A stretch of 64,000 nt of DNA from Ectocarpus siliculosus. Lineage: Eukaryota > Sar > Phaeophyceae > Ectocarpales > Ectocarpaceae. The stretch lies in the NCBI GenBank assembly GCA_000310025.1, contig FN649755.1, positions 1,131,916 through 1,195,915 of the forward strand. The letters run 5' to 3'. The first letter of the stretch is position 1, and every line of letters begins with the position of its first letter. Shown in pieces: positions 47,992 to 59,764 of this stretch. Position numbers and translations under genes: made by a program. A model generated the notes under the pieces. It saw only the letters and a program-made list of their open reading frames with translations. It was not told the origin of the DNA and ran no database searches.

Positions 47992-48084
47992 CCCTCCGGC
48001 GCGCCACAGCTCTCTGCGCGAAGAAAGTTAAAGGTCTCTGTGGCCATCGACCAATGAATGACGTGTACAGACGCCTTCAGGTTT

Positions 48085-48160
48085 GAACATGGCCCACCGT
48101 GGGACTCCATGGCACATTGTGGGCGTCCATGGCACTTCATGGATACTCCATGGCATTTGC
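48085..48160. repeat. Cluster of CCATGGCAC motifs
   Basis: Four occurrences of ccatgg with caca/cttc followers in 75 bp; vocabulary similar to 8,510-8,735. Confidence 0.5.
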
Positions 48161-49028
48161 ACAATGATGTCAACGGTTGAGATCGGCGGTGGAGCGGTAC
48201 GACAGTGACACCGGGATGACTCATGAAATCATGAAATGTACATCGTTCTGAGCGGGTCGTGGTTTGTCTACCGTGTAAAACACCCAACCTGCCACATCAG
48301 TTAGTTCCGGGTGAACCACATACCTCATATATGCATGCTGCCGGTGGTGTTTCTCTCTCATCCACAGTAGGTGACGCGTTGGGTGGAATGAAGTTCTTGG
48401 CATCCGAGCAGGCATGCATGCATCCGAACAACGCCCGTTGACGCGACAATGAACGTTCGCGAAGGAATACGAATCGTGCGAAGCGATGTTCGATGAACGA
48501 CAGCATATCGACAGAGCGTCGGGTGATGCTCTTACAGTACAGTAGTGAGTCTTGCGGGGGTGTTGGATACAGTGGATAAACTACGGATGGATTGCATCTA
48601 GACTATTATTGAACGTGTCATCGTGAAGAAGAGCTAGCTGGCGAAGATGGTGTCCCTTCGTCGCAGATGCGGCGTGACCGCCGCCGCCTCTTACGCTTGT
48701 TCTGTAATCGTGATGTCATCGCGAAAAAAGTACGTTGTTTCCTTCCCTGAATACACGTTTTGCTCGACACACAACAGGTTGTCATGGTATTGCTCACCAT
48801 AGAGCAGCGGTGAAAGCGCAATGAGCAGCACCCGACACAGAGGACAACACACTTAGAAAGATCCCGTCCACCTGGCCTGCTGTTTTCAGTTTTCAGCAAC
48901 AACAGGCGCAGGGCATAGTGTCGCCACCTGGGTGTTGCTTGCGATTTCTTCAGTTTGCCAGCTCATTTTTCACGGTTGCGACTCCCATCTTTGACCACCA
49001 CCTGCCCAGAGGTAGACGAGCTCAACAA

Positions 49029-49196
49029 TCATAGGGCAGCAGCCGCACTGACGGCCAGCATCATATAGATGGCCAATCCGAAAGAATTAGCGTGTCGGAG
49101 GCCCTGTTGCTCTACTACTGCTGCGTGGTGCCGTGGATTGATGTTGATGCGTCCGACCAAAAACGCATCATCTCGCCGCATTTTTTCCAACGGCAT
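49029..49196 (-). CDS. Candidate C-terminal exon or small ORF in inverted-repeat arm (left)
   Basis: The frame reads MPLEKMRRDDAFLV, then RININPRHHAAV, and ends in a helix (SFGLAIYMMLAVSAAAAL) before TGA. The right-arm copy (60,587-60,751) has one amino acid fewer from a 3-nt indel and one Val/Gly change. A 2-nt indel lies just upstream of the ATG, so only this part keeps its frame. The opposite strand is also open, so coding is unproven. No family was recognised. Confidence 0.25.
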   Translation of the reverse strand: MPLEKMRRDDAFLVGRININPRHHAAVVEQQGLRHANSFGLAIYMMLAVSAAAAL

Positions 49197-49515
49197 TTTG
49201 GTGAGGTGGCACACGTCTCTCACACACTTTATTGAGCAGCACCCAAGCACCCAATACCCACAAAGCAGCACGGCCCCGGGAGATGGTATCGTATGGACAC
49301 AGCCGAACCGAAGGGATCATCAGTCAGTGCGTTGGAGGTCTTGGTGCTGCTGCTGTACTCGTTCTACTGTTTCCGTGTTTGCTATGTGTGATTGAAAAAA
49401 TCCCCCAGCACCAACAGCAGCAGTTGAAGACGAGAGCACCACGCAATGCCTAGTTTTGGGCCAAGAACGGACTGAACGCTGCTTCTGCCGCTTGTCCATC
49501 TCCACAACAGACCTG

Positions 49516-49583
49516 TGTTAAGGAGGACCCGATTCGCAGGGTGTCTGTCGATTGACTTTTACCAGAATCGGTACACCTTCGCA
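49516..49583 (+). repeat. TRIM 5' LTR
   Basis: 68 bp, TGTTAAGGAGG start and CTTCGCA end; followed by the primer-binding site at 49,586. Confidence 0.85.
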
Positions 49584-49794
49584 TATGGCGTCAGCAGGAT
49601 ATATATGGTTCGAATCTCCTTGGGTGCACGTTTTTTCTCCTGACTGACTCGGATTTCCCATGGACACCATGTGTGTCAGTCCTGAGAACACCTCTTGGAA
49701 TCGATCCTACAAAGAACCTTGTGGCACTTCCATCGAATTACCCGTCCTGGCCACAAGAGGTTGCCAGTTGAGGGTAAATTCTGTGGGTGGAGAG

Positions 49795-49862
49795 TGTTAA
49801 GGAGGACCCGATTCGCAGGGTATCCGTCGATTGACTTTTACCAGAATCGGTACACCTTCGCA
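49795..49862 (+). repeat. TRIM 3' LTR
   Basis: 68 bp; differs from the 5' copy at two bases (tatcc for tgtct), suggesting a fairly recent insertion. Confidence 0.85.
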
Positions 49863-50108
49863 CCTACCTGGACGTGAGTCTGGCAGGTCTTTCTAGCGTT
49901 CTCAGTGATGTTACAGCGCCTGCGGTGCGCTTGTCCGATGCTTCTGTCAAAAACACGGATTCGTGAAAGTAGCAAGCCCCAAAAAAACCAGCTGAAAAAA
50001 ACCCGGCTCCATCTTTTCACGCTTTCGGGGAAAAACGCCTCCATATATGTTCAAGAAAACACGGTTTCATTTTTTTTTTCGTGTTTTATTGGTCGATAAG
50101 AATGACCT

Positions 50109-52267
50109 TTTTTAGGCTGTAGGGCAAACACGGGAACACGGAAGCATCCGACTGCTTGGCGCTGCCGTTCATTTGCCCTTAGCGTCGGGATTCATCCACT
50201 ACGTCCCATCGTAGTGTTCGGTGCAGATACGCGCGAAGCCACCGTACCAGGAAAATCTCTGTGCGTGTGATGTTATCGTGGCCGTGGCATCGGGACGTTG
50301 GTATCGCGCCGCCCCCTGGGTCACCGCGTGGGCGTACGCTAAAAAGCAAGTACCAACAGCGGCAGATTTTCGAAGTTCGCACCGGGGATTGGTGTTGTCG
50401 CACCGGGTACAAATTACTGTAGACCCTGTAAACGGTATTGATACACATGGTACTGTAGTATGTAAATTCGGTGAGGGTTTTGTCTATGAACAATGAGTCA
50501 GTGACGTACAGTCTAAATGTGGTGTTGCGTGTGCATGGGTGTAGAGCCTTGAAAATCTGAGTACTGTACTGTTGTAGTTCAGCGGCAAACGTGAGCTCGA
50601 TCAAAGGACAACAACAACCCGAAAGGGCGCACCCACCAATGAATCTGGACAAAGCTTCGCATAATAAGGCTGTGGTACGCAAGACCGAGGTTGTCTGGAT
50701 CTGTGGCGACGATAGTTGCTGGTCTGTGGAGGACGGGATACGGTGCTGCCAGAGTTGCAAGATATTGTTCTGGAGGGAAGGCTTCTGCAGACTGACCACT
50801 TGCGTGGAGGTCATCGTGAAATGCATAGGTAGGTGTGCCGCAAGACCCGAGATACAACGAACCAATGTGTCTGATACGGGATGTCAACGACGATGTACCA
50901 ACATGAGAAATGGTGCACGACGTGGAAGGTACGAGGAGAACGGAGGTTGCACATAGGATACGCCTGCGTTCGTCGTTGGCACATGGCTCTCACGCCCAAG
51001 AATAATCCGTTGTCAGCCTTATTCTAGACGTGTTGGCGACGAGGTACTACTGTAGGCGTGCTTGTACGTTCGCACGACGCTTGTTGCACTCGCTCATTTC
51101 ACACTCGCTCATTCCAAAATGATTTTAGCATCGACAACCGCCGGCCACCCAAACCCTGCTGGGTGGGTGACTTATTCGAAATCCACCAATAATAACTGTA
51201 ACTCTCTCTCTACCCCGAGGCGAAACAAACGAAGGGTGGTCGGCTCGGAGCACCCGCCGTTGTGCCAGCGTTTCGTTGCTCGAGAGATGATCCGGTCAAG
51301 CTTTTGTAGCGAAGGAGTTCTTAATCTGCCAGCAACGAGAGCCCTCGAAACGGTCGGCGCCACCAACGCGGCATCCCACGCTCATAAAACTCCCCATTGG
51401 ACAAAACTCCACATGTAGCAATGGATACCGGGGCCGTTCGCAGCAAGCATCACAGGGTGTGTGACGACCACAAGTATCGCACAACCCGGAAATGCCCGAG
51501 GACCACTAGAAAGGAGGAACTCACGCAAAAACACGAGATAACAGACACACCGCGGATGATTAACAACTCATCATGTGTTGGCATTCAGAGGTACATCCGA
51601 CCACATCGTACGAAGCATTTCGCCACGGCACATCAGAACAACAACTACGATACGCATTTGCTACAACTATATCTTGCAACCCACCATACATACAGTACAC
51701 AAGCACATACATTGAAAAGACCTCCTGCTAGATTCACGTGCTGTCATGCCTACAGACGCTTGGCGCTTTGCCACCCTAAAAATACTGGCGCTTTGCCCCC
51801 CTAATTCGTAAAGCTAAATAAAATATTAACGGCTTCTGAGCTGATGGCTGGCGTCCCGGTGTCTGGTAGACTGCAGCCTGGACTCAAGTACGGCACTGAG
51901 CAACTCTCGACACTATGGAATATGAAAACAGTTGTTTCCTACCCTCGGCAAGCACCTCCGACAAAGTAAAGGCACCAGCGAGCACCAACGATGTCATGTG
52001 GTCACTCGCCATATTGGAACGCACAAATGGAAACGATAAATTATGTACAGCGAGTACCAACATCAGTAAACACGAACGACTGACCTCGCCGTTGTTCTAA
52101 TATTGGCATCAACATAGGCCGCCAAAGGACGTTGTAACAAAAATAGCACATCACAAATTGCCCATCTTGTTGTTCTTCGACCCCCGAAGGTTTCCGTATG
52201 AGACAAAAAAAAACTCCCATTCGAACAGGGCATGCAAGTCCTGAGCATTGAGTCGCCTGGACTCGGA
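50109..52267. other. Region between inverted-repeat arm and copy R, unproven frames
   Basis: Two adjacent plus-strand frames look somewhat protein-like. One is 50,221-50,496. The other is 50,591-50,827, cysteine-rich with VVWICGDDSCWSVEDGIRCC, and ends at a good donor (ATAG/GTAGGT). A 228-codon minus frame overlaps both. No second copy exists to choose between strands and no family was recognised. Confidence 0.3.
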
Positions 52268-52922
52268 TTAAATCCGATGCACCTGCCTTTTCTCATCCAT
52301 CCAAGCAGTCACAGCGCGAGATAGCCGAGCGTACGCGGCTTTGTCAAGCTTGCCGAAAATCCGGTTGATTCCGAAGAAAAGCGCGGGCATCTGCGGGATT
52401 CGAAGCAGCATCGGATGCGCCGGAGAAAAATATAAGCTCGGACTATGATACATGCCATATGAGCCTGTTCTATCGCCATCGATGGTCCTGCCTCTTTGCT
52501 TTGCACATCAAGCGCGGACGGCAGCAACAGAGCAAGCGTGCAGAAGCCGAGATAAAGCATCAGTACAAGCACTCTCTACCATTCGGACTGAAAAACAGTC
52601 CACGTTGAAGCATATGGGTATTCTCTACCCAAGAGAGCATTCACTCACCATCAGCAACACCGCAAACTGAACAGGGTGCGGCAGGTCGTACCACATGCAC
52701 TTGAACCCCGACTGGAACTCAACCAGCTCTGCAACGGCACAGCAAACTCGCAGGTGAAGGAGCCGCGAACTCATGCATGCATGGCGTTGCTCGATATTAG
52801 CGAGAAACACACAGACGATCGCGCGCACACACACACAGTGAGACTGGCCCCTTTAAAGTAGGCAGCCGGTTAGTGCGGTCGATGTTAACAGCACAACAAA
52901 ATACACAAAACCTAAGTAGCGT
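52268..52922 (-). CDS. Family 1 membrane-protein gene copy R (3' exons), possible GPCR
   Basis: The 80-nt exon (52,728-52,649, GTTGCAG/GTGAGT) carries SGFKCMWYDLPHPVQFAVLL and matches copy Q in length, phase and borders. A helix frame (RVLVLMLYLGFCTLALLLP) opens in phase 0 after GGTAG at about 52,585 and matches the place of a helix in copy P. The last exon (52,390-52,268) starts after CCCGCAG and has MPALFFGINRIFGKLDKAAY; it stops after 40 codons as in copy Q. Upstream, an acceptor CTGCAG at 52,923 opens a helix (RYLGFVYFVVLLTSTALTG) in the phase of the copy Q helix exon. It meets a stop before any GT donor, so that exon is broken or mis-bounded. The 5' exons are unknown. Confidence 0.45.
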
Positions 52923-53268
52923 CTGCAGTCTGTAAATGGCGTTCCCCTGCAGTACATCCGCCCCAAACATACCAGGAATATACTGGCGTTCAGAAGTGAC
53001 ACTGATAAACCACACACACAACCGAGGTCCCCTGTCCGTAAAAAAAAGCGCTCATGGCACGTGCTTAGACCAACGGGGGCCGATTCCTATAAACCGCACG
53101 GGTGCGTCACTTACTGCTTTCCGCGACTCCCACGACCATGGCTGATATCACCAACACCAGGAAGTGACGGCCGTGGGATCCACTGGTGATACAAACGCGC
53201 GGGTACGGAGGACTCAAGCTCAACCGCGAGAAAAACAAGACCCAGCCACTACATTGACGGATATTTCT
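52923..53268. other. Flank of copy R, no supported feature
   Basis: Should contain earlier exons of copy R on the minus strand, but none could be aligned with copies Q or P. Confidence 0.3.
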
Positions 53269-53545
53269 CTACATTGAGCGGGTATCTCTCGTTTTAGCGA
53301 CACCATGCCGGCAGGCAAAACGGAGCTGCTGTACGAAAGCGGTGGGCATGTAGCGAGGGTGTGGATACCCTCGCGGATACAGAGAGACCTCACGTCAACC
53401 ACTAGAAGAGTACACAGGACTCGGCCAGCGCGCACTACATTGAGCGGGAATCTGTCGTTTACCGACACCCCTGGCGGCAGGGGGAACGAAGGTACTGTAC
53501 GAAGGCGGTCGGCAAGTAGCGAGGGTGAATAGAACCTCGGAGGAC
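53269..53545. repeat. Two-unit tandem repeat, 166-bp period
   Basis: Units at 53,269 and 53,435 both begin ctacattgagcggg, followed by atct-tcgttt, gcgacacc or ccgacacc, ctgtacgaa-gcggt and gtagcgagggtg. Confidence 0.75.
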
Positions 53546-56379
53546 CTCAAGCCGTCAGGTCTCAAAACACAACAACAGCTACGTGTGTCATACGGCTGCG
53601 CTCAAGCACCATTGCCTGGTGTGTGATGACGACCAACGCCAAAATTCGGAACCATGCTAGCCAGATGAGAGTGTCTTCAAAGCGGTCGCCTCCCTCAAGA
53701 CAAGTCTCGACGCTACAAAGGGAAACGCATGCGAGAGCGGAGGACTTCGACACCAAACACAAAGAAAGCTCGTCAACAAGCCCCCCTGCCCTCCTCTCAA
53801 ACACCCACAATTCCCGCTATGCGGTGGAATGCAACATGTCCACGCATTATAGGTAACTCAAATCTGCATCCAGGCTCCTATTCTTTGCCACGGCATTCAA
53901 GTGCATATACACATGCAATGTTCCCGCGCGCGCTTCCCAGGTGCAAACGTGTCAATCGTGTCACTCCACTGCGAATCTGGCTTGAGCGTGTACCTTTGTT
54001 GGAAACCGGCACCTCTCTTGAGGGCCTTTGGGGTCTGCCGGTAGATCTTCGAATGGCCAGGGGCTTGGGCTAAAGTCAGTGGGCGACCAACGTCCTGGGA
54101 ACCTAGCATCACCATTTCTGATGGCAGTGCAGGCTGCGCTCGTTTCCACAGCGACGATCGTTTGCTGCCAGTACAAACCTGGGAATCAAAGCAGGTTGCC
54201 GAGAGGGGCATGGTGGAAAATGAAGACACACAGGGGCGGAAAATCCACCGAACCTTTACAAACACGCCTTTCCGAGACGAGCGAGACGCTTGCGGCTGGA
54301 TCACCTGACGGGTACATACACGCCCATGCGAGAGGATCAACAGCTAAAAAGGTCTGGGTGATTGGTGTTAGAACGGAAATCATACTATAAGTCAGCGTGC
54401 AGCGAAACCACTCTTTTGCACAGGGAGAAACGATGCGCCCATAATCGCTAATCCACTTTGCTCTCCACTGCTAAGGGGCTCTTGTGAATTTCTTGCAATT
54501 GTCGGGGGAAGGCTGGTGGAAGCCTGCGACGCCATTTCGCCCACCGTCGCCATGATACATGGAAGGAACTGGAATATATAAATCACTGCCGTGGAGAGGT
54601 CTCTTTCTTGAAGTAAGCGTCCAACCTCTCGCTGTTGCTTGCAGCTAGACAAGGATCGAGCGGCATATTACCAGTAGGCACAAAGCAGGTCACTCGACAA
54701 GGGTTGTCTGTTTCCCCTCACAAGACTCAGGACCATCGCAACACATTCGAGGCAGCACGCCCGTACACTGCTTATCGGCCTATCCGCAACAGCACTCCTA
54801 CTACAGCTAGCTTCTTCTTGTGGAGAGGCTGGAGACCAAACGAGAAGGTGTCGGATGGCAAACGACGACTTCGAACTGGACGCGTGCGATGATTTGCGGT
54901 GGTGCCCAGCAGAGCGAGACATTGGTCGGGGGGTTGGCTACGGTATGCTAGGTCTAACGCGCAGGCTTAACCCAAGGTTTGGGTGCCTAAGAAGCCGATG
55001 TCTAGCACTTCCTTCCCTCAATATTATGCTCTTGCTTGTGACCATGTGCGTTGCATGTCTAAACCTAGCGTGCTTTCTTCACCTAAAAAACAAGGCGAAA
55101 CACAGGACGTGTGTTCGCGCGAATGCGAATAGAGATGGGTTCGCCGAGTTTTCCAAGGGTCTGCCATAACGTTACACGTTCGCACGGAAATTGAACACCC
55201 AACGTAGATGACCCTATTGACCAAATGGTCAAAATGGCTTGCGCCGTTGCAACTCTATTTAGCCACACCAAAATACCGAATCGAGGTTCACCAGCACCCA
55301 AACGCAGCGGAAGACCTACAATATAACTTGGCAACTTTTGTTTGGACTGCATCTCTGCCAAACCGGCCGTTGGCTTTAGACATCGCGCGTTTTTTAAAGC
55401 AACCCCCACAGCAACCGATCTAGTACGAAAAATTGACATGCTCACAGAACCATTGCCAAACGCCATATTCTAGCAGCGAACAGCGGCCGTGGTGCGCGTG
55501 GATGCCGCACGGTCAGTGCCACATGCGGTCCAGTCAGGGGCAACTCCAACACGAGAGGTTGTTCGGGGCACTCGCACTAAATACAGCACGGATCTACGGA
55601 GATTCTGGGAGTTGTGTGTGGATTTGTGTTGGTAGGGAACATAAGAGACGGGGCCCCCAGCAAGGCTCCACGCTCTCTCTCGCCGCTCCTTCCTGTTCCT
55701 ACCTCTCTGAGTATATATCAATCGTTGTCCTGGGGTTAGATCGGGTTTGGGGGCGGACAGCGTGTGGTCAGAAGCGCGGAGAGAAAGGTTGATCCCAGAA
55801 CTTTGATACATGCCTGGTTTTAAAGACAGAGTAGAGCGGGTGAGGGAGACAGCGAGGATGCTTGCCGGCGGCCCAGCCGCCCAACTTCCCTGGGCCACCA
55901 CATACACGCGTCCCACGTAACCTCCGTGATACCTGCCGACCAAAATCGAGTGCCGAATACCCCCAAAAAGAGGAGGGGGGTGCAAACCGGGCGCAGTCCC
56001 AACTCGGGCACTTCAATTTTTGGCACATCAACGACTTTTGCCGCTGATTTTTGCTCCGTACATCTCGTAAGTCCAGCTTTCCCGGGCAAATAACTTCATC
56101 GCGTTTTCCCTATCAACCCGTCACCGGGTGTGCCCCCCGCGTTTTTCGGGCGCCCCTGGTCGGGCGACTATCTTTTATGCACCCGTTAAAACGGATCCTA
56201 AAAGGAAACAACGCTTGAAGAGGAGAACGCGAAAATCATCCGCAAGCTACAGGGTCAGAGGGGAGGTCACGAGGGCACCAACTTCTGAATCACCGCCGCC
56301 GTGCGACCATTGTAGTTCACGGAGAACAAGACAAAACGAAAAAACCATGGACACTTTTCTCTTGTTGCGACGCCGCCGG
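53546..56379. other. Region without a supported gene
   Basis: Open frames on both strands; the most protein-like is plus 54,855-55,169 (MANDDFELDACDDLRWCPAE with a later helix LNIMLLLVTMCVACLNLACF). No splice-supported partner, copy or family was identified. Confidence 0.35.
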
Positions 56380-56545
56380 GCGCGTCACACATACGCACAG
56401 GCCGTGGCGGTGCCGAAAATGGAGGCGTTAGGACCGTATCGCCGAGATGCTTCGAAACGTCTGCCTTTCCTGTTGGCATCCTTTCTCTTCGTGGAGTAAC
56501 TGGTCTTCGAAAATTGGTCCAGGCGGTGTAGCATCTTAGGCTGAG
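56380..56545. mobile_element. Degenerate TTACGT-family MITE fragment
   Basis: The words gtgccgaaaatgg-aggcgtt, cttcgtggagtaact, cgaaaattggtcc and ggtgta-catctta follow the order of the copy at 47.6-47.8 kb. It directly precedes the element starting at 56,548. Confidence 0.45.
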
Positions 56546-56547
56546 TC

Positions 56548-58831
56548 TTACGGCGTGATTATTTCGGAGATTGGTTTTTTCTCTCGTTCGGGGGGGGGTG
56601 GCCTGCACGGAAAAAATGATCAAGATCCAAACGACCGTCTTACGGTTCCTCGAGGTATATTTCTTTCTGAAGGGAAAAAAGAGGCTGATTCATGTTCTTG
56701 TGAGTCACAACATGCTTCAGTACACGGTTTTGGCTCGTGTGTGATCAACAAGACACCGAGCGCCTGTTTATGGGTCGCCTGTAGAGGGCATGTGTGTCAT
56801 CGCACGCCAGTGGCTGTAGTTGTTGATGTCGCCGGCCAAAGGCCTCTCTCTGATGGCCTGCGTTGTACACTGATCACACTCGACTCGGAGCAAGGGCAGA
56901 AAAAAGAGCAACGACCAAAAAAGGCAGCACCGAACCACACCTCGATTCACGTTTGCTGGCCGTGTGCAATCAAAACTGGACAATGCGCTCTGTTCCTGGG
57001 ACGCGAGCAGAGGGTACGTGTATGACCACACGCCACTGGCTGCTGTTTGTGGATGTCGTCGGCCAAAGGCCTCTCTCTGGCATGCGTTTTTGACTGGTCG
57101 CGGGTAACACACGAAGCAAACACGCGGCGGAACAAGCAAAAATGCCAAAAAGTCAACACCGCAACACACTTTGGTTCACGTTTGCAGGCCGTGTGCAATC
57201 AAAACTGGACAATACGCTCTATTTCTGGTACGCGAGCAGAGGGTATGAGTATGAACACACGCCGTTGGCTGCAGTTTGTGGATGTCGACGGCTTAAGGCC
57301 TCTCTCTGGCATGCGTTTTGAACTGGTCACACATGCAGCAGGCTCAAAAACGGCTCTTTTCGGCCCAAAGGCAAGGACGTCAGCAGAGCAATGTGGCAGG
57401 GTTGACGTTTTCGGCTCGTTTGCGGCCAACACGACGCAGAACCCCCTGAATTTTAGATACTGTACCTGCAAAGGGCTTGTGTATGACCTCATGATACTGG
57501 CCTCTGTTTGGACAGCAGACGGTGTAGTTCCTCGTTCTGGCACGATCGGGGTGTGACCAGGGGGTATACCCCCCCCCATTTCTAACAGCGGTATTCCAAC
57601 AGGATCGCTGTTGGAAAATGGGCCAATTTTCTAACAGGCCGGCCGGAATCGTTGTTGGAAACTGCCCTGTTGGATTCTGGGCTGTTGGAAATTGCCATAT
57701 TCCTACCCGTAAGACCCCGATTTATGGGAACAAAATCTTGTCGATAAATCTTGATCTTGGCCAAGATCTGCCAGTTTCACGATTTATGGGAGCGAAATCT
57801 TCCGATATATCTTGGCCAAGATTTCTCGAGGCCCGAAATCTGCCCTTTCGAACAAATCTTGACCCAAGATCTGTCGAAACGAGCCTTCTGACAAATCTTG
57901 AGGCGGCGTAACAGGTCTTGCCTCAGTGCGGCACGATCACCGAAGGTCAGTCAACCTAATCGTCCATAACGCCATGAAATCTGCACGTGGCTCACTCGCA
58001 AGGGTCTCTAACGCACCCTGGCGTCACTGTGGCGCCGACAGCGAACGAAAACAACCAAGGCGCGCGAAAAAAATGCGTATTTGCCCTGGCTCGTTCCACG
58101 TGCGTCATCACCAGTCTGTCGAGGGGCCGTTCAAAGAGTACTTTATTTTGAAGTAGAAAAATAGAGCAGGAGGAACGTTTTGCCTACACTGCTCTGTCGT
58201 GTGAGACGCTTCTATCTCTTCATCGAATCACCCCACACCCAACCCGTTTGCACCCGAGCCAAATCCGTGGGTGCGGATGACAGCGCCGGAGGTTTGACCT
58301 CGGTACGCCTGCTACATCGTGAGATACGTGCATGGGTGTCATCGGCCTCGGGTTGATGCACTTTCTTGTCAGTTGGACAGCAATGGAACAGTTTTGTTTC
58401 TCCGCTTGACATGAGCTCGTGGGCAACGGATTCAATTTTGCACCCCAGGTAGGCGCCCATCGCTAGTATCCACCCACAGTGTTGAGGCAATACAGCTGGG
58501 GGAGGGATGCCCCTTCTACAACTGCGTCATGCTCACTTTTCGCCACACCTTGGCATTTTCTGTGGACCAAGTGGCCGTTGTGCCGTTTTCAACTTCAAGC
58601 AGAAGAGAGGAACAACACGCCGCTTTTTCAACATTCAAGATATTTCCCCCATAAATCGCGATACTGCAAATCTTCGTGGAGATATATTGTGAGCAAATCT
58701 TGGGTCAAAATGCCAAGATATAATTGCAAGATTATGTTTCCATGAAGAAGGGCCTAAGACGCCCAAATTATTTTTTTGGCTAAGAAAAGGACCCCCCCCC
58801 AAAATCCAATCCGGAAATAATCACGCCGTAA
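56548..58831. mobile_element. 2.3-kb element with inverted ends (CTTACGGCGTGATTATTTC)
   Basis: The left end cttacggcgtgattatttc and the complement of the right end match over about 27 bases with one small gap, each followed by a G-run. No target duplication was found. The interior holds four 228-bp repeats and, to the right, several copies of aaatcttg and tcttggccaaga palindromes. No transposase motif was recognised. The right end touches the inner edge of the inverted-repeat right arm. Confidence 0.5.
56718..57560. repeat. Four tandem repeats, 226-228-bp period
   Basis: Unit starts at about 56,718, 56,944, 57,172 and 57,400. The later periods are 228 bp, or 76 codons. Shared words include gtgtgcaatcaaaac, acgcgagcagagggta and aaaggcctctctctg. 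One frame reads a recurrent FVDV-G-RPLSGMRF peptide, interrupted by a stop in unit 2, which suggests former coding repeats. Confidence 0.7.
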
Positions 58832-58973
58832 GGGTCGTTCTTATCGACCAATAAAACACGAAAAAAAAAACGAAACCGTGTTTTCTTGAACATATATGGA
58901 GGCGTTTTTCCCGAAAGCGTGAAAAGAAGGAGCCGGGCTTTAAAGGCGATTTTTTACTGGTGGTGCACGTTCC

Positions 58974-59026
58974 GTCGGTATTGGACATACATAGAGAAAA
59001 GAGAGGGGGAAATGTCCAATACCGAC
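58974..59026. other. Hairpin, 14-bp perfect arms
   Basis: gtcggtattggaca (58,974-58,987) and its reverse complement (59,013-59,026) flank a 25-base purine-rich loop, just inside the left end of the 1.2-kb insertion. Confidence 0.75.
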
Positions 59027-59174
59027 AGCAACACTCTTTGACGTGTTAGAGACCTCACAGCTGCCACAGACACAGCCGCTACAGAACAGTCACCACGCCA
59101 GCAATGAAGAGTGTTAGCAGCTGGTTGCTGCTGCCGCAACAACAGCGACGCAGAGCAGAGAAGAGAGAGACAGA

Positions 59175-59176
<2 letters not shown>

Positions 59177-59236
<60 letters not shown>
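59177..59236. repeat. (GA)n microsatellite
   Basis: Uninterrupted 60-base GA run; frames through it are artefacts. Confidence 0.95.
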
Positions 59237-59238
<2 letters not shown>

Positions 59239-59764
59239 TACGCCGCCCACCAGAGAGCCTCGAAGCTGACAGCTGATGACAGAGAGAGAGAGCATAGAGG
59301 GTGCGCCCCCCGGCAAAACAGAGAGTCTGGCAGCCGAATGAACCCTTTCAGACCAATACACACGCTTTCCCAAGCAGGTCTTTGTTCCTTGCCCTGCTGT
59401 TTATTTAGTTACGACGCAGCGCTGGATTGGTCTGCTGAGTTTTAGAAGCGAGACTATAGTTGTTTCCGTTGGAGAGTTTTTAACTTGCATCTTCTCATCC
59501 TCTGCATGATCTGTCGAGGCAGCGCCCGCCATTGCTGTGCTCTGCTCGCGATGGCTACTAATCCCATGCAGTGCGGGCTGCGGGCTCTCTGCATGCTATC
59601 CGAATACTGTAATGATACTGGTGTTCGGGCGGTTCTGTTGGATAGAGAGAAAGCCACACCGTGCATGCATGTATGTGTGTGTGTATGATGTACCATGTGG
59701 TATGTCATAGAGGTGGCTCGTCAAAATCAAACAGGACTATGTGTCAGGGTGCCTAAACGACTCA

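Larger units (their letters stand above)
49516..49865 (+). mobile_element. TRIM (terminal-repeat retrotransposon in miniature), 350 bp
   Basis: Two 68-bp direct repeats (49,516-49,583 and 49,795-49,862) start TG and end CA and differ at two bases. Two bases after the first lies TGGCGTCAGCAGGAT (49,586-49,600), a primer-binding site of the usual form: its complement ends in CCA like a tRNA 3' end. A purine tract (gggtggagag) directly precedes the second repeat. The element is flanked by acctg at 49,511-49,515 and 49,866-49,870. Three extra bases (cct) separate the second repeat from the right acctg. The right arm of the inverted repeat has a single acctg and no element. The ~210-bp interior has no coding capacity, so mobilisation needs proteins from elsewhere. 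Confidence 0.85.
48692..50108. repeat. Large inverted repeat, left arm
   Basis: From cgcttgttctgtaatcgtg to ggtcgataagaatgacc, this is the reverse complement of 58,833-61,080. After subtracting the 350-bp TRIM with its duplicated site here and the 1.2-kb insertion there, the arms are both about 1.04-1.06 kb. Differences are mostly single bases and 2-3 base indels. Confidence 0.85.

Noticed and set aside
50179-50865. 228-codon minus-strand frame
   Set aside because: Two plus-strand frames over the same bases look at least as protein-like, and no copy, splice site or family supports it.
54272-54310. Short match (tgcggctggatcacct) to the 3' end of bacterial/organellar 16S rRNA
   Set aside because: Only 16 bases agree; the preceding conserved helix sequence is absent, so no rRNA fragment can be claimed.
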